Assembly (NCBI RefSeq): GCF_026213295.1 | Contig: NC_079424.1 | Span: 16,465,464-16,529,463 of the forward strand | Direction: 5' to 3' | DNA: 64,000 bases | Origin: Gadus chalcogrammus | Taxonomy: Eukaryota; Chordata; Actinopteri; Gadiformes; Gadidae | Shown: in pieces, positions 9,322 to 21,389 of the stretch | Numbering within the stretch: position 1 is the first letter of the stretch | How the letters are laid out: every line of letters starts with the position of its first letter | Position numbers and translations under genes: made by a program | Notes under the pieces: generated by a model | The model's input: only the letters and a program-made list of their open reading frames with translations | What the model was told of the DNA's origin: nothing | Databases searched by the model: none

Positions 9322-11077
9322 TATTAATCCTTCCACCATCAAGGTGAGACATTTCCTGCCGTTTCTAATTTCCTGCTGAAATAAGAATTCTTCTGATATT
9401 CAATAGCTTTGCAAATTTTATTTTTCCCCAATTTCTTTTTCAATTGCTTTAGTCAACTGAACTGGATGGAAATGTTCCTTATCGTTGCTAATCGTGATAA
9501 TTACTATCCATTCCTCCTTTCTGTTCCCATTGGTTATAGTTCTCTTCTTTTTAACCGATTGACCTCGGATTGCTCTCCCCTTCACTACCTTCTTCAGACC
9601 ATGATTTTTTTCCTTGCCATTTTTGTTTGAGTAGTCTCCATATCTGTCCACCCCTCACCATCTGACATATCTGCCATTGTTACACTCACGATAATTGCAA
9701 CACGCTTTCACTCACACCGACGTCTCCACTCCCAGCTCCTTCCGGGTCGCGCTCAAGTTTCACTATCCTACGTCGTTGTTGTTTATTATCCTTTGAATAT
9801 CTCCTATTTATGGATATGTGAAGCCCACATTTAGGTGGTAAGCCTACTTTAGGGAAAGCTAAAAAGACTCGAAATCCTCTCCGAGAGTGTTTGGTTATGG
9901 CTGGTTTAACCTGTGCACATTGATTGCTAGACTCGGCATGTGTGCACACCAAGCCCAAGGGTCCAATCAGTCTGATTCGGGCCAGGTGAGGCTGCTTAAA
10001 CCCGCCAAGTAAGCCAAGTGTGGTAGCAAATGTGTGAATGTGATGATCCAATGAAATAAGGGTGTTTGCTTGTTTGCCTGACAGAACCATTATTTGAACA
10101 AATGTGGAGTAATTAGAGGCTTGCAGTGGGAAGCTCCTTTGCGAATAATCGTAAAGACAGTTATGTAATTGCAAACACACACACGCACAAATTATGAAGA
10201 CATAAATCAAACATAGCACCCTTTTTTTTTTTCAGTTCTACATGTGTGTCTTTTCGTCTATAAAAAGCCTCCCACAATGTGCTTAGGTCAATAACATTTT
10301 CCTTGGCAGAGAAGCGACAATGCCTGACTGAAAATGGGGGTCTAGGGCTGATGGTTGTCTTTTACACCACTGATCTAATCACCTAATCTATTGCTGTGCA
10401 TTTTTAAGGGTCGGTAAATGTTCACTACTAGCTGAAGTCCGATTTTTCCCCTGGATACAGAATGGAAACTCCCTGATGCCATTGGTCGAGAGAACATCTG
10501 AGTTCTCACTGGTGGTCTGCTTGGAGCGACGCCCAAAGGTGTTATCTGATTGGATCACACCTGATAAACCTTTGCATATGGCACTGTGGTCTCTTCACAT
10601 CAGGCAGGCTAAATGATTAGCATGCATTCACCTGTATGTGTGTAGACGTGTGTTTGGTATTGGAGAGATATGACGTCATTGTAAAAAAAGAATCAAATAC
10701 ACTTCCTATTTTATTTTACAATCATCCTTTTCACTTCAAGCATTTACATTTGAAATCATCTACTTTCACCGACTCTGCAGTCCAATATGTATGCCTACAT
10801 TGTCTTATTTTACTGTGCATTATTGCAGCCTATATGTATAATTAACATTTTTATTTGAAGTATGGAAATGCAGGTTACGTTACCTATGGTTATTATCAAT
10901 AAAAATTAATTCTCAGTTCTTTAAGCCCTTTTTTTTTTCACTTTGCATATAATTTTCTATGAGTTTAAAAATTTCGTTGAACTCATGATACATCATACAT
11001 TCAGTGGTACATACAATTCAGGTAATAAAATAGTCACCCATATGCAATAATAATACAAAATGAAATGCTTGTCTGAA
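9322..11077. other. Intergenic: opsin 3' flank and possible regulatory DNA
   Basis: No gene recognised. A 177-codon minus-strand open frame at 9686-10219 has no recognisable domain. Around 10374-10600 the sequence is unique-looking, with several TAATC/GATTA-type core motifs (as bound by CRX/OTX factors) and no repeat structure. A TTTATT (AATAAA on the minus strand) at 10850-10855 is a likely poly(A) signal for the opsin at 11078-14120. Confidence 0.4.
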
Positions 11078-14000
11078 CTATGCGGGTCCAACTTTCGATA
11101 TTTCAGTTGTTGATTGAGTCGAGGTTGACTCTTCGTCACTGTCGCTCATCCCAATCATCCCCATCATACATGAGCGGAACTGAAAATCACAAAAAATAGA
11201 ATTTGTCACTGAATCAATTCTAACTCTTACCTTGATCAATGTGATCCTTCAATAATACTCATATTTAGAATACCCGTCGGTTTAATATCTAGAAGAATAT
11301 CATTCAATTCAATAAACAAAAATTCGGAATGTTCTGCACCAAAAGTTTTTCTGACCAAAATATCAGATACAATCCTACTGCTTAAGAAGAGGAAAATATA
11401 TTTTTTAGTTAGCGGGAGTGGCTTATATCTTTAAATGAGCGTTAGACATGTTAGAAAGCAATGTGCTTCTTTAATGTGACGGCATTCCCACTCTTTTTCA
11501 TGTAACTTATTATTATTTTTCTAAATTAAACAAATGTTGGTTTGTCAGTTGTGTAACTAACAATTCAACTGCTGCAACTTTTGTTGCGCATGGACAGAAA
11601 TCCAATTCTAATTGGACATCTGCTATCTAAAGTAAACATTTATTGTATATCTAATGTACATGTATGATTATTGTTTGCAAGTTGATAACGCAGGCCTCCT
11701 AGCTATAAGCCAACAAACCTGTTTGTTTAGTAGGATGTAGATGACGGGGTTGTACACGGTGGAGGCCTTGGAGAGGCAGGAGGGTAGGGTGGCCAACCTC
11801 AGGTCAAAGGAAGAACCACGGTGGTTCACGACCCACATGGCAAAGCTTGCGTAGGGCATCCAGCACACCAGGAACCCGAGCACCATGATCACCACCATCC
11901 TGGTAACCTCCCTCTCTGCCTTCTGGGTGGAGACCGAATCCGCCTGGGCCTGTGCTGCCTGTGGGGACATAGAACCATTTGTGGATTCTGTGTAAACCTT
12001 TCTACAGGTGACAATGTTTGAGTCCAGTTCTGGGTGAATTCTGCACTATCCATAACCTGTAGGCATTGTTGAGCAAGTTTCCAAAGCCTGGCTGCTCATT
12101 AAAGGCATGTATAAAAAAAAAATAAGCAACATAATTACTTATACATATCTATCTATTTCTGAGTATAAACCATAAAAAAACATCTGCAGACGCTTTTAAT
12201 TCTGACGACTTACATTGTGAGAGCTGAGGACAATCCAACCATAGGCCTGTATAAACTAAGCTCTTTCGGATACAAACTGACACAATCCCAACCCCACTCA
12301 TTAAGACTCTATACAAAAGGAGGCTTCCTGCTAACCATCTTCATGGTGTAGAGGAGATTGCTGTAGCAGAAGACCATGGTGCCGAAGGGGACGGCGAAGC
12401 AGAAGCAGAAGAGGAACATCACGTAGGACTCGTTGTTGTATTTGTTGTCCGTAGTGTACCAGTCTGGCCCACAGGAGCACTGCATGCCCTCCGGGATGTA
12501 CCTGTGTAGGATTTAGTATTTCCCATCAGGTCACACACGTCACAAGCCACAATTTTGGTGCCATTTTCACCATTATAACTAGTTGCTTTGTTATTCAACA
12601 ATGTTTGGTCAAGAAATACCAAGATGGTGGGCTGGAATGTAATAATGGAAGTTAAGATCACATGATTGATACCTTCAGATCATATAATTGAAACGGTTAA
12701 ACAGAGATGTAACCATTATATCTGAATGTCACTGCCATTAATTACTCAACAACGCATGCCAAGAGGGGGCATTGTCACAACAGCCATCATATTGTTGTCA
12801 ACACATTGTTTAGTGATGTTATATGACATAACATGGCACTGCATAATCTAAATCAATGTTTGAATTTATTTTTTATTAAATTGAACACGCCCTTCTACAA
12901 TATCGCTTCTACCACATGATACTGTATAATCTAAATCATTGTTTGAATTTATTTTTAAATTAAATTGAACTCGCACTTCTACAAAATCACTTCTTTCTCC
13001 ATGTGAAAGGACACATGGAGAAAGATGCAGAGAGAGAGAGTTGGTTATATTTATAATAATGGTTAAAGTTAGTCATAGTCATATTAGACATAGTAATATT
13101 CAAAGTCCTAGCAGTAGTAATGGAGGCTTTCTGTGTAACACTGACCTGCTCCAGCCCAACAGTGGGGGGAGGGCAGCGGCCAGAGCGAACACCCAGGTGA
13201 CGGCACAGCCCATGATGGCGTGGTGGCTCCTGAAGGAGAACTGACCCAGCGGCTTGCAGATGACCAGCCATCTCTCCACCGCCACCACGGCCAGGGACCA
13301 CAGGCTAACCATGCCTGCAACCACATGGCAAGAATACACCTGTAGCTTTTTGTAACTATTGCAATAAACAGCACAATGCACCATTCAACGTATGAACATC
13401 AATGACCGCTGTTGATAATTGAATGTATTAATTCTGTGTTTTGCAGAGTGACATATTTAATAAGAAAAGTGTGTCGAGAAATATTGTACTGTCAAACTGA
13501 TTGGTTATCAAAATGTTTTCCTACAAATCACAAAAATAATCGAAGACAGTTTGAAGAACATTAAGTTGAGTCACTTCTTACATTTCTTAGGCTTACATTT
13601 TTTTTTTTACCAACTTCACTGGAAGGCCTGTACCTCAACCCTGTATACTCTTAAATGTCTGTAATACGATATATATTGGCATTTTGATTGGAAAAAGGTA
13701 ACAACCAAACAAGGCATAATAACTGTCCCTATAACTCTTACCCCCCAGAGTAGCCGTGAACCCTTCGATCTTGCAGGCCAGCGGGCCCAGCACCATGTAT
13801 TTGAAAGCAAAGCACACAAAGCAAGTGAAGGAGCCGATGGCGGCCACAAGGAGGTTAGCCACGGCCAGGTTCACCAGGATGTAGTTGAGGTGCGAGCGCA
13901 GCTTCTTGTACTGGATGGTGCACGCGATGGTGAGGACGTTGATGCCGGTGCCGGCCACAAACAGGAAGAACATGAAGGCTGACATGCAGTAGAAGATGCC

Positions 14001-14120
14001 TGTGCTCCCCAGGTGATCCTGGGGAACCAGGAAGGGGCTGAACGCCGTCATGTTGTTAGTGTCCAGGGGAATGGGGATCCAGAAGTCCTCTGGGAGCTCT
14101 GTAGGGTAACTTGACCTCAT
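11078..14120 (-). CDS. opn1sw2: SWS2 (blue-sensitive) cone opsin, GNL3L-proximal copy
   Basis: Five exons: 13742-14120, 13146-13314, 12336-12501, 11719-11958 and 11078-11179. Sizes 379/169/166/240/102 nt match vertebrate cone opsins; the product is 351 aa. It is a seven-helix retinal-binding GPCR of cone outer segments coupling to transducin. Visible landmarks (bovine numbering): Schiff-base counterion E113 in CKIEGF, disulphide cysteines C110 and C187 (CSCGPDWY), ERW at the G-protein motif, K296 in [25 protein letters not shown] and FLVPQDHLG are SWS2 hallmarks. MRSSYPTEL is chosen as start because it aligns with the other copy; an in-frame ATG at 14201 is possible. TATATAAA lies about 150 bp upstream. 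By teleost order it sits in the SWS2B position. No frame defects. Confidence 0.93.
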
Positions 14121-14269
14121 GTCTCCCTTTGTATTGTTGACCCTGATATAAGTTAATAAGTTCTGCTTTCTTTCTTGATCGATCAATGGTCTTCTTTTCA
14201 ATCCACTGACTATGTGACTGACTGCTTATCATTTATCTGGCTTCTGTTACTGAACGAGACATAGGGTTG

Positions 14270-14277
14270 TTTATATA
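14270..14277 (-). promoter_or_regulatory. TATA box of the first SWS2 opsin
   Basis: TATATAAA on the minus strand, about 150 bp before the ATG at 14120, in the right orientation and place for a core promoter. Confidence 0.6.
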
Positions 14278-14727
14278 GGAGTGGCGACTATTAGTAGCCT
14301 GTGTTCATTGGCCCACAGGGAGGGATTTTAAAGCAGGGTTAATTACTAAAATAGAAAGAGACACGTTCAAACTGATGTTTCCTCACGTGTACACAAACAT
14401 CCCACATTGGCATTACCCTCCTATGGACTCACTGTTAGGGTGAATAAGTGCAATGGAAGAGCAGGGGAGAAAGGGATGATCTCATTAAGAAAGAGAAAAT
14501 CCCTGTATTTACTTCTGATAATCTATAAATCCTACTGTAAAACCTGCTAATCCCAGGTATTTGCCTTCCTTTAATCTAACCTCTGTATGCTTTTAAACTC
14601 AGCATGTTGATCTCGGATTTTTGCCTTTCCTTATACTTCAAAGCAGCCTCTTTCTACAATACATCCATATTTTAAAGTGCTGCAACTTTATAATGTGTTT
14701 ATTCTCTGACATACACACCATGCACCC

Positions 14728-14828
14728 ACCACACACACACACACACACACACACCACAAACACACACACAAACACACACACACATACAAACACACACACA
14801 CGCACACACCAACACATCCACACACACA
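14728..14828. repeat. (CA)n microsatellite
   Basis: Interrupted CA dinucleotide run of about 100 bp between the two opsins. Confidence 0.95.
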
Positions 14829-15068
14829 TATGTCCGTAATATCTGCAATATAAAGTAAATTATTCACCACCAAATACTGCATGCATTACTTTAATTGTAT
14901 GTATTACTTTTTTATATCGTTTTTTTTATCTTGCAGAGTTCATTCTTTCAATATTATTTCAAACATGTTTGTATTTGTAACATGACGAAACACTCACATA
15001 TTCATTGCACATTATTTACAGTTCATAAAACGTCAGCTATGAAGGGGAAATGGCGGGTCGATTTGCTT

Positions 15069-17131
15069 CTACGCTGGTCCAACTTTAGAGACTTCAGTCA
15101 CTGATTGGCTAGACGATGACTCCTCATCATCACCTCCACCCATTCCCACCATCTTCATCATGCATGCACGAAACTGGAAGAAGGAAAAAAACAACAGTTA
15201 CTCACACTTAAATCCTACACTTTAATAAGACATCACCTTATCATCATAAAATGAGTTTCATGGCTGTCAGGTAAACAAGCCGAAAACCAATAAATGAATC
15301 ATAGAATGTGCCTGTCCTAACCAACAAACCTGCTTATTGAGGAGGACATAGATGAAGGGGTTGTAGACTGCGGAGGCCTTGGAGAAGCAGGAGGGTACGG
15401 TGGCCAACCTCAGGTCGAAGGTCTGACCACGGTTGTTCACGACCCACAAGGCAAAGCTGACGTAGGGCAACCAGCACACCAGGAACCCGATCACCATGAT
15501 CACCACCATCCTGGTAACCTCCCTCTCTGCCTTCTGGGTGGAGACTGAATCCGCCTGGGCCTTTACTGCCTGTGGGGATGGAGAACCATGTTGAAATCCC
15601 TGAAGCAGTTTTTCTCAACCTCGACTGTGAACCAATCTTCAGCTGCCTGCGACTTACAACTGCTTACATTTGTTGGCCTCCGCTTCGCCCCTGATCTTTT
15701 TTAAGCAAACCATCATCTGCCAATAATATCATGGCACTACCACACTGCGACTAACAAGTCACCGATGTCCTGTGATCCTTTACATCTGACAACCCCACAC
15801 GGAATCTCAAACCCAAGGTCGGAAAACACTGCCTTAAAGTATTTTACTTATATTTGTTGTATTTTACTTATATTTGTTAACAAAGCTAATATTTGTTAGC
15901 TTTGTGACTTAATTAGATACTGAATACTACCATGTAGGAAATCTGTAAAAAAAAACAGAAAAGAAAAAAAAGCTTATCCAACCTCTACCCAAATTTCTTA
16001 TTTCTGCTTACTATTTTGAGTGTGTAGAGCAACTGGCTGTAGCAGAAGAGAATGGTGGTTAAGGGGACGGCGAAGCAGAAGCCGAAGAGGAACATCACGT
16101 AGGACTCGTTGTTGTATTTGTTGTTGGTTGTGTACCAGTCTGGCCCACAAGAGCACTGCAGGCCCTCCGGAATGTATCTGCACAAGCAATACACATGGCG
16201 TGAAAAACACAATATTCTAACACGTTTATGTATCTGTGTCTTACATGGAAATGACGCATTGGAGAGGAGAGGGATTGATGAAAGGGGCTTGTTTTTTTCC
16301 AAACACTTCACAGTACAGATATTCAACTTATAGAAATGCACAGATGTTTTGGTGGCGCTGTGTGTCTGTCCAAGCATGCATGATTATAAAATACAAAATA
16401 AATCAGCTGGTATACTTGTAAAGGTGTGGCTTACCTACTCCAGCCAACCAATGGGGGGACGGATGCAATCAAAGCAAAGACCCATGTGAACGCACAGCAG
16501 GCCAGCGCATGGTCCGGCTTGAAGATAAAGCTACCCAGGGGTTTGCAAATCACCAGCCATCTTTCAAAGGCCACCACTGCCAGGGACCATAGGCTCACCA
16601 TACCTTGAGGGACACAGAGAGTCAATTTGAAATTTGTTAAATGTAAAAAAGAAATACATGTTGACTTGGCAATTAGTAAATCCATTGGTTGGCTTGATGC
16701 TTCAACCAAGCAAAATGAGTGCACAACAAATATGAATCAGATGTTAACATACCACCGAGAGTCACCATGAATCCTTCGATTTTGCATGCTGTAGGTCCGA
16801 AAATAAAGTATCTGCTACAGAAGCTGCAGAATGCTGTGAAGGAGCCAACCACAGAGACCAGGAGGTTGGCCACAGCCAGGTTCACCAGGATGTAGTTAAG
16901 ATGGGAGCGTAGCTTCTTGTGCTGGATGGTACAAGCGATGGTGAGGATGTTGATGGCGGTGCCGACAATGAACACAAACAACATGAACGCTGCCATTCCA
17001 TAGAAAGTGGCAGTGTTCCCCAAGTGGTCCTGAGGGACCAGGAAGGGACTGAGCGATGTAATGTTGTTGGTATCCAGCGGGATTGGGATCCAAAAGTCCT
17101 CTGGAAGCTCCATATTGGGCTGTGATCGCAT
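15069..17131 (-). CDS. opn1sw2: SWS2 (blue-sensitive) cone opsin, HCFC1-proximal copy
   Basis: Five exons: 16753-17131, 16435-16603, 16012-16177, 15330-15569 and 15069-15173 (379/169/166/240/105 nt), giving 352 aa. It shares with its neighbour [15 protein letters not shown]113 (CKIEGF), [12 protein letters not shown], the ERW motif, K296 (FSKAS) and NPFIY. It differs at residues that can tune absorbance: M116 (T in the other copy) and V269 (A in the other); both have T118 and S292 in bovine numbering. The C-tail [18 protein letters not shown] ends SKVGPA and lacks the cysteine common after helix 8. TATAAAA lies about 215 bp upstream. It lies next to hcfc1, head-to-head, the usual SWS2A position. 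All splice sites and the frame are intact. Confidence 0.93.
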
Positions 17132-17341
17132 ATTTACCTGTGTATTGGTCCCAGTCTACACTGAAATATCTTAAATTAGAATTAACCTATTCACTTATGC
17201 CTGCTATTGCTTCTTGCTCTCATATGTATCAACTAATAAAGTCCACACAGTCTGATGATAATAACAACAGGAGAATGAATGGCTGGATGTTTGTACCTTG
17301 CTGTCTGGCTACAATGTCTTTGTGAAGAGCTACATGAAGAG

Positions 17342-17348
17342 TTTTATA
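17342..17348 (-). promoter_or_regulatory. TATA box of the second SWS2 opsin
   Basis: TATAAAA on the minus strand, about 215 bp upstream of the ATG at 17131; the only good TATA in this upstream stretch. Confidence 0.5.
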
Positions 17349-18827
17349 GTGGCCTGAGAGACACAATTTATCCCACTTATGTCAATTATTAAAGTAATTG
17401 GGTTAAGCAATAGCACGTCAACCTGAATGATTGATTGATTAAACTGTCTTCCAAGCTAAGCCATCCGGAGCTTCCAACGTTATGCTGGAAGCAGTATTTT
17501 CTTAACACACAGGCCTTAAATCAATCACCTACCCTTTGACCCGAGATTTGTAAGCTGAAAATTTGCTAAGACGTTGGACGCTCTGGGGCTTAGACGGCAA
17601 TTGCAATGGATGCTTTTATTATATGAAGGGAAATGTAGGGAAAATGTGTAGTATACTTACATTTGTTTGTGGTAAACATTGTTTATTTGGAACCGTTTTA
17701 AACTGTGAATTCACTATGAAACAGGATACATTTATATGATTTGAATGTGTTTTTCTATGTTATTCATCAATTATTTTGTTTCAAGATTACAAGTGAAAGA
17801 CACAGATCCTTTTTTCTTGAGTTCCTTTCTGTTGCTTTGTGGTTTGGTAATACTCAAGCTCATCTCGGTATATGCTTGTTTGCATGCACACTGACCAAAA
17901 CACCAAGGCCTCTTTCTACAGATGACGTTAGCACTTAATCCCAGGTTGAGGAGATTTATCCAATGTGCTTAGGGAAGTTTTCTTCCTGCTCATCTGTTTC
18001 CAATACTGTTAAGGCGGCTGATCCAAAGGACTTAAACTCATTTTAATCCCAACTGCCAGCTAAATTAAGGCTTGGCATGCGTCTTCTTTAAACCTCTCTC
18101 TGGAGAAAGCTTTACCTGTCTAGCAGGTGTCCAGTGTCTCAGTATGGAAACTCACTGCTAGAAATACAATATGTATAGCAATTAACTTTGTATAAAAACA
18201 TGTTTTATCAAGCAGCCAAAAAGGGTTGAGCAGATTGTCTAGATCTGATTTGACAAGGCTGTAATGGACTGCCCCTTTTATCTACCAATGCACGGGTAGT
18301 AGGCTAAACGAGTGAAGATACTACACATTGATCATTGCTGGTGCTTTAACACATAGGCCTAAATGAAGCACCTGCCTACCTACCCAATGTGAATACTGGC
18401 AGCTACACCTATGTTCTCCCTGCTATAATCAATGTTCATATCTGTGAAAGGGATCCATAGTGAAAGGTGTGTTATCGTCCCTCCTTTAGTCTACAACCCA
18501 TGCCATGGTACATGGAAGCAGACCCATAATCAGTGTTATGGGCACCACCATGTTTTTCCTACATTGAGGCCTCTATGAAAAGGCTCTATCACATGCCTTC
18601 TGTTGTAAGTTAACCTACTGACATTTTGGTATTGATGCGTGCATTGAGCTGTGCCTTGGAATAATATAGGGCTTGTACATCTTGACTTTGCATTGCAATG
18701 ACTGCCCCCATTTCGGAAGTTTAGGAGAGTCGGAATGTCATTGATAGTAGGCTAATGGTATTTTGGTCATGTTTAGTAATTATATGTCATTATGTCATTT
18801 AGAAATAATTGTCAATATGGGAGACAT

Positions 18828-18847
18828 AGGGTTAGGGTTAGGGTTAG
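18828..18847 (+). repeat. Short interstitial telomere-like repeat
   Basis: Three tandem TTAGGG units in sequence AGGGTTAGGGTTAGGGTTAG. Confidence 0.8.
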
Positions 18848-19926
18848 TGAGTTTGAAAACTGCCACAGTGTTGCTCATGAGAGACATGGCTTAACAAAGA
18901 TTTGATTAGCCTAGGTAATGGTATAATAACATATACTTTGGATTTTAAATAAATACAACTTTCAAAACAAAACAGCCCCGTTTCGCCAACAGAGAAACCC
19001 ATCGTGCATTTTGTTCTGGAAGCCCTATTATCATTCCCTCTCCAAGTTGATTTTCCGCGGGACTAAATTGTATCAATTAACATTAAATTAACACCCAACA
19101 AGCAAATTAAGATAGGGGTAAAGATTAACCCCCTATATTTTTCATTATTAAGATTATATTCTCTTCTCCAATAGTAGATTTGGAATAATTAATTACAACA
19201 CAAATATCAGTGACAACTAACATGGCTCCTGTTGGTTTCTCAAACCATTATTTTGCACTCTACTAGCACTCCAACTGAATCTTTACCCTGCAGCTGGCGA
19301 TCTGTGAAAAGGGTCCATCTTACATTTTATGAGTGTAAGTCACATTAATTACGTGACAGCACTTTATATTTTTTACTCATTTCAAGTAACCCAAACATTT
19401 TAGCATTCTGATGTATCGAATGTATTTTGCACTTCATATTAGGCTATGTTAGGTATTTTCTTATGACCGGCTCTAAGATAGACCATGCCGGTTGAAAATT
19501 CCTCAGCCATCTGCTGCCCAGTTCGCATGTGAAGTGCACGGCGGCCTCCTTGAGTGCTCTCAGGTCCTGCAAGGGAACTTTATGAAGACTGCCACGGGAT
19601 AGAAAGCTGTATCTATACGTATATTGCAAATGGTTCACACCAGTTCATCTTTACATTCCTATACTTACTTCTCAGTAGGTCAAAGTATTTAGTCATTTTG
19701 ACCATTTATCCTTGATGTAATATCTGGATGGTTGAGCCTTTGATTAAAACTCAAAATAATGCGTCCAGTTGGTGGGGTGTAGTTAAAAGTGTAATATTTG
19801 CTGCAGTACAAAGACCCTAGATTATTAATCGCTGCGAAATATATAGTCACGTAATATAAAGGACTGGGAGCAATATGTGTTGTGCCGGTTAATGACCTTT
19901 TTATTTTTGAGAAATTGACAGACACC

Positions 19927-20049
<123 letters not shown>

Positions 20050-21389
20050 ATAGTCTACCCATTTTAACATTGCTCCATCAATATAGGTTGCTCTGTGCTC
20101 TATATCTGTGAAAAATGAATTTTCATTTTGAGGCTAAGACTGTGTGATTTGTGAATAACTGGAAACTCCAATCAATTGCCCAATTTACTGAACTAACTGA
20201 AATCCCAAGTCTCAGCGTCAGCCCTTGTTCGGGTAAATCCCCTCCATGTGACCTCGATCAGAAATTCCATTGTACACGTTCTCAACTGTAGAATCCAAAC
20301 TGGATCCTGGATCATGTGCACCAGCGACATCTTGCGGACGGTTAGTGTCTTACCACAATACGATCAAATCAAACTGTTTTGCAGATATGTAGATAGGTAT
20401 ATATATATTGATTAACTGAATGATTTTATGTTATGTATCACTGAAACTATTTGGCACTTAAGCTTAATGTCACCGTACTAGTACCATACCAAGCGTTGTT
20501 GTTGTTTTCCATTATTCTTTAGTCATGTGTGTATGCCTGCCTACATTGAAAATGGAATTGGAAACTGGAGATTCGCACATTACGTAAAAGCATAATTGGC
20601 CAACAAAGCTGATTCTGATACAGAATACCTTTTTTGTTTATGTAGGCCTACTTCTGTAAAACAAATTGAATAAAATAAAGACACTGCAAGTTCCCAAACG
20701 ACTTAAGGCCAGCATGATAAGTAGCACTGCATAGAAACAGGCATACATATTACAAAAAAACCAAAAAGGTGACAACCACATGCTGTATAATACTGATAAT
20801 ACTATAAGCCTACGTCACACAAACATTTAAAAAAATTATCTTTGCCTGGGTAAAAAAAGAAACTGAGGAGCATGAATGGTTCAAATTGGGCAACTCCTGT
20901 CTCTCTGTCCGCGATTACATCTAATCTAATCAAATAAATAATATATATATTTAATTATGTACCGTTAGCTGGTGGGCGTGGCTATGTTCCTCGACTTTAG
21001 TGGTAAATGCAACTTTATACAAAAGAGGCTAGTTATTTGATGGTTATGTGAAAGTTAAACGAATATCAATGGGTTTCCTCAATCAAGCATTTGATAGTGC
21101 CTAAAATACTACAATACAGCGTGTTCTTAACATATCCCGCCATCTTTCATAAAGGACAACTTAATGGATTTGGCAACTTATGCGCAATATGCTCAGTAGG
21201 CCCTACTGTATATTATTTCACAATATTAGTTATGATGCGAGTCAATCGCTTGAATATGAAAATACGTTATACAGGAAATCATCCAACATTGTTTTAAAAT
21301 AATATTTAAAAAAAAAGGTTTCCAAGTCTGCGTTTGTCGCCATGTTTACTTTTGGTGACGCCAAACCTCTTCCATTTTCCTCCGCCTCT

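Noticed and set aside
14121..14201. Upstream Met (MKRRPLIDQERKQ) as opsin start
   Set aside because: The paralogue and SWS2 family start at the aligned downstream Met; the extra 27 residues are basic and unlike an opsin N-terminus.
19444..19638. Exon-like frame DLRALKEAAVHFTCELGSRWL (minus)
   Set aside because: Has an acceptor-like CTTGCAG but no convincing donor, no neighbouring exons and no recognised family.
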